Positions 1 to 10,300 of a stretch of 64,000 nucleotides of DNA are shown here, one piece after another; the stretch's first letter is position 1; the number at the start of each line of letters is the position of its first letter. Position numbers and translations under genes: made by a program. The stretch lies in assembly GCA_020881915.1 (NCBI GenBank), contig JAJFPB010000003.1, forward strand, positions 992,001 to 1,056,000, given 5' to 3'. The notes beneath the pieces were generated by a model. It did no database searches. It was not told where the DNA came from and saw only the letters and a program-made list of their open reading frames with translations. The DNA comes from Paramyrothecium sp. XJ0827 (Eukaryota; Ascomycota; Sordariomycetes; Hypocreales; Stachybotryaceae).

Positions 1-570
1 AGGACGGCTTCCTGTGCAACAGATGAGAATGCAGCACCAACACCGAAGACTGATAATTCGAAATTGCTGATGACCATGCCCTCCCCGATCCCTTCGCGCA
101 ACAGCCTTCGCAAGGTACAATCAACGATTGAATGTTCGCCACACAGCACGCGACAAGGTGAGGGAACGCCTCGATCCAGACTCGTGCATGAAAGCGCAGG
201 CTCCAGCCCCCTCACCCGCGAGGAGATGCAACGCCGACGACGAGCACGTATGGGCATGGTGCAACCTGCATATTCACCAGCAAAGTCGAGTCCAGGCTTG
301 AGCACTTCTGTCGAGGGACAATTTGGCAGGGCAACTGCAGGATCGCCCCGGCAGGTCCTGACTCATGGGCCAAGGTCCATCCCTAACTTGAGGAGTCAGG
401 TCAGTATGAGCGAGGACAGCCTGAAAAAGAAAAGGTTGAAGAGCCCAGCCTTGGACGCCCAAACTATGGGCAGCAAGAGGATGGTAGAAATGTTTCTTAG
501 CAGTCGGCGGAGTCGGGGGAACTTGAGGTCTGGCACGGGCAGTGATGGATCGCCGACCGTATTTCTTTGA
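1..570 (+). CDS. C-terminal part of an unrecognised protein (5' truncated by window edge)
   Basis: The reading frame is open from base 1 to a TGA at 568-570, so only the last ~189 residues are visible. The visible part is Ser/Arg/Pro-rich and looks disordered. It has a basic run (QRRRRARMG, about residue 79) and a basic C-terminal part containing SLKKKRLKS. There is no recognisable domain, membrane segment or signal peptide. The possible TTG/ATG starts at 64-76 are internal, because the frame continues upstream without a stop. It converges on the lipase gene on the other strand, with about 300 bp between stops. Function unknown; a nuclear or signalling scaffold would fit the composition, but that is a guess. 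Confidence 0.6.
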   Translation, partial: RTASCATDENAAPTPKTDNSKLLMTMPSPIPSRNSLRKVQSTIECSPHSTRQGEGTPRSRLVHESAGSSPLTREEMQRRRRARMGMVQPAYSPAKSSPGLSTSVEGQFGRATAGSPRQVLTHGPRSIPNLRSQVSMSEDSLKKKRLKSPALDAQTMGSKRMVEMFLSSRRSRGNLRSGTGSDGSPTVFL

Positions 571-869
571 GCGTCACCATACTAAGATGGGGGATGCGGG
601 AGTGGAAGATGAGGTATAGCAATATCTGGACATTCATGGTTTACAGGCATGATAAATCATGGCTGCATCGCAAGTAATGCTCGGCACTGTTTAGACTAAG
701 AAGGAAATAACCCAGACATGCATTGGACTAATCATAGGCGAGAGTTCTTCTCGTTATACTGTCCTAATAATAAACCGACAAGTTCCACCAGTATAAATCT
801 AAATCACGGCGCTGACCAACGAGATCATTATACATATAAATTTGTTACACAAGATTTTCGTTCAAGTCA
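571..869. other. Convergent 3' intergenic region
   Basis: About 300 bp between two converging stop codons. It becomes AT-rich toward 760-860, as expected for 3' UTR and polyadenylation sequence. Nothing else seen. Confidence 0.5.
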
Positions 870-2648
870 TTATTGTGTTTCCTCACCGCTATCCTCGCCG
901 TTAGGGCCTCGTGGACTGATGTGGACCTCCCAGAACTTGGCCAGCTCGGCCGGGTACGTCGCGGCGCGCTCGTCACTGACCCAGTGCTTGTAAGCGTCGT
1001 GCGTGACCTCCTCGTCCAGGACGCCGGTGGCCTTGCCCCTTTCGAGAAAGTTGAAGAAGTCGCCCGTGACGCGGACGTACTCCTTGAGGGCCTCCTTGAC
1101 GTCGGCGGAGGCGCCCGTGGTCCAGCTCAGCAGCAGCGGCTCCAGCAAGGGCGCGTCGGTGACGCTGGGGTGGGAGGTGCCGAGGGAGGTGAGGAACCAG
1201 GAGGCGCGCTCCCGGGTGCGGCGGAGGACGGAGCGGGTGAGGTCGCGGACCGTGTCGAAGTGCGGGCGGCCGTAGAAGACGCTGACGGCCGAAGACCACG
1301 AGTTGGAGTGGACGACGAGGATGGGGACGTCCACTTCGTGGTTGAGGGGCCCGCTGGACTTGCCTGGGTCGAGGATGATACCGCCGATGGCCGGGTTAGC
1401 AGCAGAGGGGGCACCCTTGAGGGCCTGAAGGGCGCCGGTAGCGCCGTACGAGTGCCCGCCGATGGTGAGTTGATCGAAGTCGAGGCGGCCGGCCCACGAG
1501 TCGAAGTGGGTGCCCTCGCCGCGGGAGTTGGCGGCGCGCACGTCGGCGCCGCGGCCGTCGTTGATGCGGCGCAGGACGTCGACGGCCTCGCGGATCTCGA
1601 CGTCGCGGAAGGCGAGCTGGTCGGTGTGCATGCGAACGATGTCCATAGCCGGGTCGCCGGCGGCGGCCTCGAGGTCCTTGTACTGAAACGAGATGACCTT
1701 GCGGTCCTTGCCGGTGCTGGTGTTCTTGACGAGGGAGCCGGGGGAGCTGCCGTCGCGGTGCTCGAGCGCGGCGACGACGTGGCCGCGGCTGGCGAGCTCG
1801 CCGAGGTAGTGGGTGTAGTCGGTGCGGGAGGAGGCCATGCCGTGGGAGAAGACCATGACGGGGAACTTCTGCTTCGTCGAGGAGTCGTCCTTGTGCTCGT
1901 CGTCGTCGGAGCCGAGTAGCGGCACGTCGACCTCGGCGGGGATGGTGATGCCGCCGCCGATGGCCCACAGGGCAAAGGTCAGGACGGGCCGCAGGACGAA
2001 GTTGTCCATGCCCGCGAGCTTGGCGTAGCCCTGGGCCGTGACGCCGACGGGCTTGGGGATCCAGTAATGGCGGGGCCGGGGGGAGCGCGCGGCGTGCGCG
2101 ACGGGGTAGTAGACGGTGAAGAGGACCGTCTCGACCTCAAAGGCCGGCTCGCCGCCGCGCGCGAAGGTGGCGTCGGAGACGCGGTGCGGCGCGGCCAGCG
2201 GCACCTCGACGTCGACAGCGCCGACGCGGTGCTCGCCCGAGTAGCCCGGCAGCGGGGAGGCGAGCAGCGGGACGCCGCGGGCGACGCAGGCGAGGGCGTA
2301 GAGCGAGACGGCGGCGCAGAGGAGGTACCGCCACGACAGGCGCGGGCGCAGGGCGCCGAGCAGCCATGCGCCGCCGGCCGAGGCCCAGCGCGCGAGGCGG
2401 TCGCTGGTGCTGCCGCCGCCGCCGCCGCCGCCCCGGCGCCCGGACCGGCCGGAGGTGAGCCACTTGGGCCGGGGGAGTATCTGCGGCTCGGGCGAGGGCG
2501 GCGAGGACGAGGACGAGGCCATGGCGAGCGGGGCGTCGGGGTCTAGGGAGTTGAGCTCGAGGTCGGCTTCGCGGTTGTAATAGTCGTCGTAGTCGTCGTC
2601 GCCGCCGCCGTCGTAGTCTGGCGGTTGGTTGCGGTGGTACTGGTGCAT
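870..2648 (-). CDS. Platelet-activating-factor acetylhydrolase-like serine lipase, membrane anchored
   Basis: Single-exon gene of 592 aa starting at the ATG at 2648; the open frame runs 9 nt further to a TTG, which is not needed. The N-terminal ~105 residues are acidic and low-complexity, with a poly-Gly run coded by a GCC/GGC repeat at 2412-2432. A hydrophobic segment follows (about 107-130, WRYLLCAAVSLYALAC), probably a membrane anchor. The alpha/beta-hydrolase part has the FSHG oxyanion-type turn (~267) and the nucleophile elbow GGHSYG (Ser ~400). An ILDPG stretch with the likely Asp and a TSHPS stretch with the likely His follow. The fold and motif order match the PAF-AH/phospholipase A2 group VII family, which hydrolyses short or oxidised sn-2 acyl chains. 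Codons are strongly GC-ending. Substrate not deducible from sequence. Confidence 0.85.
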   Translation of the reverse strand: MHQYHRNQPPDYDGGGDDDYDDYYNREADLELNSLDPDAPLAMASSSSSPPSPEPQILPRPKWLTSGRSGRRGGGGGGGSTSDRLARWASAGGAWLLGALRPRLSWRYLLCAAVSLYALACVARGVPLLASPLPGYSGEHRVGAVDVEVPLAAPHRVSDATFARGGEPAFEVETVLFTVYYPVAHAARSPRPRHYWIPKPVGVTAQGYAKLAGMDNFVLRPVLTFALWAIGGGITIPAEVDVPLLGSDDDEHKDDSSTKQKFPVMVFSHGMASSRTDYTHYLGELASRGHVVAALEHRDGSSPGSLVKNTSTGKDRKVISFQYKDLEAAAGDPAMDIVRMHTDQLAFRDVEIREAVDVLRRINDGRGADVRAANSRGEGTHFDSWAGRLDFDQLTIGGHSYGATGALQALKGAPSAANPAIGGIILDPGKSSGPLNHEVDVPILVVHSNSWSSAVSVFYGRPHFDTVRDLTRSVLRRTRERASWFLTSLGTSHPSVTDAPLLEPLLLSWTTGASADVKEALKEYVRVTGDFFNFLERGKATGVLDEEVTHDAYKHWVSDERAATYPAELAKFWEVHISPRGPNGEDSGEETQ

Positions 2649-4553
2649 GTGGTGCAACTGTTCCGGGCGGACCGCGGGAAGGAGGGTTCCCGAAGCAGCC
2701 CTGTATAAGAATGCGGCGGAAGGGAGAGTTTGGTGGTTTGGATGTCGTCACACGCTAGGGAAGACGGAAAGCGCCCTTTGCGTAATGTGTTCCTGAATGG
2801 AAAGGGGAGGAAAACGGGCACGGAGAGACGTCCAGAGTGATGAATCAGTGGTGGCGGAAAGTTTTTGGTATTTGATCATCCCTGTCTGAGTGCAGGCCTG
2901 CGTAATGGCATGATCGGGGGTCATTCGCTCGTTCGGGGATTCCCCACGTTTTCTTTCTTTTTCGGGCACAAGAGGCTGTATGACGTAACGCCCGCCCATT
3001 TTGGGACAGTCCCGGGCCTGGTCTGTGTAAAGAGACATTTATGGGGGCCATTTTCATCCACGGTGAGCGTATTGCAGGTCATGATTGCTAGCTGAATTGA
3101 AGATCTCTGAATGGCCTTTGTTTGATCCTTTTCAAGCTTCAGATCGAACTTTGGCGAAGCCCGTTCCCAGGAACGCTGAAGGAAATACCGCAACCACGGA
3201 ACTGCCGGCATTGACAAGAAAGTGCCATGCTCGGACGAATCGAAATCACCATCACTTCATGCTGCACTCGCCGCGTTGGACGCAGCATCAGGGACATCAC
3301 CTAAGCAAGGCCCCGTCGGGCCTGCTACGCATCTACGGCGCGCGTCATGTCGAGACCCGTGAAAGCCACGCAAACACCATTCCATTCTACTTGGCTGTCT
3401 CACCCGACCTTCCCAGGCGCACCTGTAGAGCCAAGACCAGACAGCTAACAACTCCATTACGCTATCCATCCCAATCTCTTCCCGAGCAAATCCCGTAACA
3501 AAAAGACCGTTTGCCCTGGCACCAACCCCGATTGCGTTTGTTTCCCAGTAGTGAAAAGTTCAAACCCCAGTTTGCAGCCCCTGAAAGCCCAAAGAAAAGC
3601 CACCGCACCCACCTAGTGTGAAAAAAACCCCGAACCTGTGCCCCGAACCAACCGTAAACAGAAAAGGAAATAAAAAGGAATAATGAAGGCCGCAAGACCC
3701 AAATGCTCCCATGAATAGTAAACCAGTTTGACCGTGACCCGTTTTTTTGTTTTCTTCTTTTCGTCTTATTCTTCTTGTCTTTTTTGTCGTTGCTGTAAAA
3801 TAAGTGGTGATTCTGTTACGCGAACACGCCATACTGTAGAGTGCTTGGGCTCCCAGGTGTCGCCGACAAGGGAGTCCAGAGATTCGCTCGTTCGAAGAAT
3901 GTATTTGGCGCCAATTCCATGAGAAAAAGCGGTGCCAAATGCGCCTGCGTCCGGGAAAATGCCCTGCGGGATTGCAAATCGCAAATCGTCCAAAATCGCT
4001 CCGTGACACCCATCGTGACGGTCAATGCCACAATCTCCTCCTCTTCCACCGCGAAATGGTTGAATCGTGACCGAGTCGCCCGACGCCAACCCTTCTCAGC
4101 GCAAAACCAAGCCGTCCCTTCGTCTGCTTTTCGAACTTCCGTCCCACGCATACCAAGCGAAACATACCATGCAACAAGACGCCGTCAAGTGACCCAGACG
4201 GAGCCGCAGCCCATCCGGCCCGCAAACACGCCAAAGCAGTAAACTCCAGCGAGAATGCTCCCTCTCACCTGCTAAGATGAATCCCATCGCCGAAAAAAAT
4301 TGCTCGTACCCAGATGCCGGGTATCAATCTCAAGTATTTGCCCCTAACCCTTTGGTCGCCCGAAAATGCCCATGGAATGTCGTCCGTGACAAAAAGCAGT
4401 ACGCAACGCAGCAAACCCGAAACCGTTGCCCCTTGACCATATCAATGTTGAGGATTTTCCCTTCCCTGCGCCGTTGTTTACGTGTCCAATCTCCATGCAA
4501 ACAATGCGACCTACGCCAACACCAATCGCTCCTTTTGCTACCAGGCCGCAACT
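2649..4553. other. 1.9 kb intergenic: lipase promoter and 3' flank of next gene
   Basis: Contains the 5' flank of the lipase gene and the 3' flank of the minus-strand gene ending at 4554. Several 60-160 codon ORFs occur on both strands, but none has fungal codon bias or a recognisable domain. Around 3500-3700 the sequence is A/C-rich with many AAAG/CCAAAG words. No gene supported. Confidence 0.4.
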
Positions 4554-6212
4554 CTAACCCCAGACGCTGGCCTGGGCTCCAAGGCCAGACGACTGGCCCC
4601 ACACTCCGTTGCCACGTCCCCATCCACCGGAGGTGCCCATGGGGGTGGTTGAGCGCTTCGAGGAAGCCGCACCAGTGGGTGTTCCCGAGGGTCGTGTGCC
4701 GATGGGAGCAACGCCGGACTTGGCGCCGGGTGCAAGATCACGGGGAGGCGATCCGCCGGTAGGGCTGGATGTGCTTGTTCGGCTCTGTGGGCCTACAGCA
4801 TTGTCGAAGACTTTGTTGGTGGGAGCGCCTATCGAAGGGCTGGTTGTGCTCTGCGGGCGCGAGCTGGGGTCAGCGGGGGCAGTGGTTGGGTCCGCCACGG
4901 AGCCGGGAGTGCGAGTATCGGCACTTGGGGGAGCGCGGCCAATGCCGTCAAAGGCGAGGGGAGAGTGGCCGCGCAGGCTGGAAGGGCCGCTCGGGCCGTT
5001 GGGGCCGGGCACTCCGGGTCGCACGTTGCCGTTCTCGTCGACATAGCCGCTCTTGTCGGCGAAGGGGCCCTCGCCGTAGAGAGCACTGCGCTGGCGAGCA
5101 ATGAGCTCACGAGTCTCCTCCTCGGACATGTGCTTATTGTTGCTGTTGTTGCTGTTGTTGCTGCCGCCGTGACCGTGACCGTGATTGTGGTTGTTATTGT
5201 TGGTGCCAGGGAGTGTCATGTCTGTGATGACAGCTACGTAGAAAAGCCGTTAGCCCAAGCTCAACGGGACGGATGGAATCAATGCGCGCGTGAATCCGTC
5301 CGAGACAAGAAACGACAATGGCCTCTCCCCTGAATAGGCAACTCGGGGGAGAGAAAGCAATGGGAGACGAATGCCAGGACATGATGTTTAACCGTCCGGC
5401 GAGGGAATTCTATTTTGTTTTCTTTTTGGGAATCTTGCTCTGCGCGATAGGAAGTGCTATACAGTTGAGGGAGGCCTACTTCGCTGGTATTGCTGCTCCG
5501 TATGGAGGTTTCGAAGCTCCCGCTCCCGCTGAGCAGCCATCCTTCTCTTAGCCTGCATGACCTGCTCTGCCTCGTTGGAGCCTCGGGAGGACTGATGACG
5601 CTGCGAGGCGTAGAAGTTGTGGAGGTTGGAACCCTGGCCACCTGGAGGCGCGTCGAAGTTAAGCGAGTGTGAGCGAGAACCACCGCTGTGAGGAACTCGG
5701 CCGCCGTCTGTTCGAGAAGGAAAAAGATCTGTCAGCCGAACCCCTTGCGTGAACTCCAACTTCAGCCTACCCACCTAGAGCTGATGCTGGAGGTTGAAAG
5801 GGATGAAACTCACGTCGACCACCCGTCACGAAGCCCTTGCCCGACTTTTGCAGGTTCTCATACGCACGATCGACCTCTGGAGTGAAATTCGTCAGCACGT
5901 GTATTCATCGGGAAAGTCGCGGATCGTCGCATCGCATGGCTGTTGCGCTCTCGCGGCGACAACATGACCCAAGCCGAAATCAGACATACCATCGAATTGG
6001 TAGGAGAAAGCGTAATCATCCTGGGGTTGAGGAGCGCTAGCACCTGTGACAGGGAGCTGTGTTAATGACGGGTGCCGGTTGGAAGCCATCGATTGAGGGC
6101 GAGGCATACCGGCGCGAACAGGAGTGGTCGCGCCCTGGTGATCCCAGTTGTTGTTATTATTGCTGTTGTTCGAGGCAGTGGCAGACCACTGAGGGTTATC
6201 GTAGTAGGACAT
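4554..6212 (-). CDS. Conserved low-complexity fungal protein, four exons
   Basis: Predicted exons (minus): 5990-6212, 5814-5876, 5480-5707 and 4554-5221; 393 aa. Donors are GTATGT, GTGAGT and GTAGGC. The phases fit exactly and the joins restore a continuous sequence (FDEVDRAYENLQKSGKGF across exons 1-2). The protein starts MSYYDNPQW and is rich in Asn, Ser, Gly and Pro. It has two conserved helical basic blocks: QAKRRMAAQRERELRN (exon 3) and ETRELIARQRSALYG (exon 4). The C-terminus ends in a Trp/Gly motif (LGAQASVWG). I recognise this architecture as a widespread Pezizomycotina hypothetical protein but know no assigned function. The last intron (5222-5479) is long for the species, and two acceptors are possible (TAG at ~5235 or CAG at 5222), changing a few residues. 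Confidence 0.7.
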
Positions 6213-6868
6213 GCTTCTGGAGGGAAGACCGGTGGACCAAGAAAGGACGGGATCAGGGGTATCTCAGCAACGAGGCGACGGTGTCGGTCGATTTTTGCGC
6301 TAGAAAGAAGCGAGGTTAGCGAAAAGGGGTTGAATTGGCTTGTGAGCTGTAAACGAGAGATGCGATGGATGGTGAGGCGTTGCGGAGTCGGGAATAGGTT
6401 GCGTCGCTTTGCGCAAGGCCATCTCCTATTTGGCGGCCTGGGAAATGACGGGTTGTACAGGCGAGCGAATTTCGAGGCGAAACTTGGCGCGAGCAGCACT
6501 GCCGGACAAGAGACGTAGTGCTCTTGTGCAGGGACCGAGAACAAGCAAGAGAGAGAGGAGAAAAAGAAAATGCTAACCTTGAACAGGCCCGAGGATTTTC
6601 GTCGCTAGGGAACCGAGGACTCAACCGTGGAAATCGTCGCGCCGATTTTAAGGGGAGATGCGTTGAGGGCGCGCGAAAAAAGATTCGAGCACGGAGGGTA
6701 TCAAGAGTCGGCAGGGGGTAAGTGTACCACGACAGGTCGCCGAACGGAATCGAGACGTGCCCAGAAAATGAATAATCAAGCCTCTGAACACAACAGGATC
6801 CTCGAAGAAAAAAAAAACGAGGACTCGGGAAAAGAAGGAGAAAGGCGATGTACGGCTCGAGGCGAGTG

Positions 6869-6898
6869 GTTGTGTGTGTGTTGTGTGTGTGTGTGTGG
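6869..6898. repeat. (TG)n microsatellite
   Basis: Alternating TG run broken once (GTGTTGTG), in the 5' flank of the minus-strand gene starting at 6212. Confidence 0.85.
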
Positions 6899-6975
6899 GT
6901 AAAGGGAAGAGAGGTCGGGTCGGGTAGGTGATGTAGGCCAGGTTGGTGCAGTGAGGTTTCGGGAAAAAATGTACA

Positions 6976-7007
6976 AGTAATGTAATGTAATGTAAGGTAA
7001 TGTAATG
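6976..7007. repeat. (TAATG)n pentanucleotide repeat
   Basis: About six copies of GTAAT/TAATG with one TAAGG variant; same promoter region as the TG run. Confidence 0.85.
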
Positions 7008-7236
7008 GGTAATTGGCAGGCGCGGCGCAAGTCAGGTCAGGTCAAGTGAGCGAGGCAGGCAGGCGAAAGGTACCTGGACCGACGTACCTTTACCCTGTGT
7101 GTGGTGCGTGGTGTGTGTGGTGTGTGGATGTGGATGTGGATGGGGGAGGATGGATGGGGCCGGGGCTTCGGGAATGATAGGAGGCGCTGGGAAATTTCAA
7201 GTAGGCGTCCGTGGGTGGTATCATTAGTGGGTGGCT

Positions 7237-7302
7237 CCCACGCCCACACCCACGCCCAAGACCCAGACCCAGACCCGGACCAAGACCAAGCCCAAGACCA
7301 GG
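7237..7302. repeat. Degenerate (CCCARR) hexamer repeat
   Basis: About eleven copies of a pyrimidine-led hexamer of the CCCACG / CCCAAG / ACCCAG / ACCAAG type. It follows a G/T-rich stretch at ~7095-7165 on the same strand, giving strong strand asymmetry. Confidence 0.75.
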
Positions 7303-7353
7303 AGGGACCAGCCTGGCGGAGCTGGAAAAGGGATGGCCGCCCATTTGAGAAAG

Positions 7354-7367
7354 GCAAGGTACCTTGC
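7354..7367. promoter_or_regulatory. 14-bp perfect palindrome GCAAGGTACCTTGC
   Basis: Perfect dyad centred on GGTACC. The same AGGTACCT core appears at 7068-7075, 52112-52121, 52517-52524 and 52546-52553, all in noncoding DNA. Possible binding site for a dimeric regulator; inferred only from recurrence and symmetry. Confidence 0.3.
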
Positions 7368-10300
7368 GATGAAGGGGCCGGGCGGCCACTTGTACCACAT
7401 GGTGCTATTTCTGCCTGTAGATACTTCGCTTACAGCTTCCTTGAATACCTAAGAGATGCACTGTGCAACACTAACCACCAACGGCCCGTCGGAAAGCGAG
7501 CAGGGCATCCCATGGCCCGGGTTATGCTTGCGGTTGTCTGTCGTTCAGTCCGATAGATCGATCGATAGATCAACAGAAGCCTGCGCTTCGTGTAGAAACC
7601 TCGCGGCCCTGTCGTGGATGCCGAGGTTGCCAGCCTCAAGCCAAGTTAAGGCACCGGGTTTCGTTTCTTGAGAAGGGCTAATTTATCGTGCACCGGCACA
7701 GTTTATATTTGGCGATTCGAAGCTTACAGGTATTCCTTTCAACCTCCAGAAGCCAGAGCAGCAGACTCGTTCCTTGGCTGGCTGCAGCTGAGTAAGGGAG
7801 CGGCACCTTGACGGTCCTGTTCCAGAGCGAAGGTTACATTGCACGCTTCATGCATTAGGCCAATGCCATCTGGCAGAGATCCCATTGCAGCGTTTCCCTC
7901 AGCATGCAGTAGTCCAGCAGCGGCGGCAGCAGAGAACGCATCGCGCTTGACCCAGAGCCAGAGGGACAAAGCCCTGCACGATACATCTCAGCAGATATAA
8001 GCCGAGCGATCGGATTCTTGGGCAAGAAAGTTGCCATGCGGCCCGCCGTAGGTCTTCTACATCGGACCATCAACTGCGGTACCATCAAGGGGTAGCCGAA
8101 TATATTATGAGCATGGTCAGTGCAGATGGCACCTCGAACACTGTGCCGGATTTCGGGCGCCCCACGTACTAAGGCCGATCCACCTCAAATCTCCAAGTGC
8201 CCGCCGCCAGCGAGTCCGATCCGATAGTGAGAGCTTCAGGGCGACCGCCATTTTAACACGCCGAAAGCCATGACCGACGTTGTTGTGCTGTGGTCGTCAG
8301 CAAGGTTAGGTTCGCCTCAGCGGAGGACCCTGTGCCATGAAGACGTAATTCTTCTGTTTAGACAAGTGAAGTAAGCTAAGCTTCCTCTACATATGCACTG
8401 CTTAGCTTCTCCCAGAAATTGCCCGACGGCAAACCACAAACCACAACCACGCGCCGCCCGCCTACTTACCTTAGGTACAGTCCAGCGAGCGTCGCCGGAA
8501 AAGCACGGGCCTCGCGTGGAAAGGAGAGACCTTCTCAGAGGGGTAGCCCGTCAAACACGTTTTTTTAATAATGACCTTGAATTTCCTTTCCGTTAAGAGT
8601 CCAAAGATCTGCGTTCGCTTGGCACGATGGCGAAAATTATGTTGGCTTTCTGGACCTGAGTGTGACAAGTACTTCTGCTGTACTGCATCGAGTTCCTCTT
8701 AGCGTTCTGTCCAGGGTGATTCTCACCGCTCTACATCGGATATACCTTACCTCGCCTTACCATGCGCCCCGGCGCATGGCTCGAATTTCCTCCATCCCCG
8801 TTCCCCATCGTTCATCTCCTGCTTGTGATAATCGAGGCTCCCTGCCCGAAAGCATCGGCCCACGCGTTATCACCTTCTTAGAAAGGAGTTCCATTGGAAG
8901 CTCGTCATTGTGGGGGCGCAAATTTCCCGCTCCTTTTGCCGCACCTCATACGGTGCGGTACCATCCATCGTCCACTCACCTTGTCCCCTCCTTGTGCTTG
9001 ACCCCCATTGCCGCGGCTCTTGGCATTGGAATAGCAGAAACAAGAAGTATAGAACCGCAGCTCCGGCCTTCTCGATCAGGCGGGGAGCTCGGACTAATGT
9101 AGCTCGCGGCCTGTCCCTAGTTCCCTGCGCAAAGTCTCTCCAGCGATCTATTCGTGCACCACCAACCATGTTCTTCTGCAGGACGTGCGAGCACCTGCAT
9201 CCTCTCTTCCCACCTCATCGATGGAACACGAGGGCCGATATGAGCTGCGGTCCATAATGGCAAGGAGTTTAAAGTGAATGCCCTCTTTCGATCCACCGTA
9301 GTGGTCATATTACAGTGGTTCGCTCCAGGGTCACAACCCAGGTTACGACAGGGATGGCCTAAGGGTCTGGCTAATTACAGAACCATCCCCACACGTGGTT
9401 CGGCCAGCGAAGCATTTGCTGGATGTGGCTGCGCCATGGCTTTTGTTCTCCGGGCGCACGATGAGCAATCGGTAATATGTAGCTCATCGTCAAGAGACGA
9501 AACCAAGAGATCGGTGCCCTTTGGGCCGCGACGAAGACGGCACAAGGCACAGACCTTGGGAGGGGCCAAGGAGGACAGCCCACGATTCGATCGGTACCTG
9601 AGCTGAGCAACATCTGAGCTGGCGCTCTTCGCTTGCCCGTTGGAACAGTTACCCAAGTTACCTCACTTGCGTTTTCCGTTCCGGAATCGGTGTCGACCGT
9701 CCTACGTTGCATGGAGTCCCTGGCACGCACACGATAAGTTAGGGTTGCCGCTCCCGCCTGTCCGGCACCAGTCAACCAAAATCGTGTCCACCTGGCGTTC
9801 CTCAAGCATGCATCGGAGTGCAGTAGTCACAATTACCGCCCGGATTACAACCGAACTCCTGTCACGTCGACGTTCTGCCCTTGACTTCTCGGCCGCGGCA
9901 GTCGTGCAGCCTGCCCTGTACACATGCTGCGTTGACAATGGTTGGCATTCTTCGTACACGGCTTCATGCCTTCATAGAGGAGACGAAGCAGCCTACGCTG
10001 AAACCTTGGGGTTTGTCTCTTACAGCATCCGGGAAACCAGTCACATTGTCTCAAGTAACGGCTGAAACGCCTCGTAAGCTGGACTAGACATTGGCAAATC
10101 CGTCCGGTTTGGGCCGGGCATCTGCTTTTCCATCGCTTCTAAAACATTTGGACCCTCCTACGGCACCACCATATGCAAGCAGACATCATGTGCGGTCCGT
10201 TTATTGGTTCCGAGAATGCGACTATGTGGTGCTCCGCACTGCTTGTAACTGGTCGCGTACAATGACGCTGAGACTCGGGACGCAAGTGTCGATGTGGGAT

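Noticed and set aside
873..1919. 348-codon plus-strand ORF
   Set aside because: Antisense shadow of the PAF-acetylhydrolase-like gene.
7739..8095. Coding-like frames on both strands
   Set aside because: Each strand looks like the shadow of the other and no domain decides between them.
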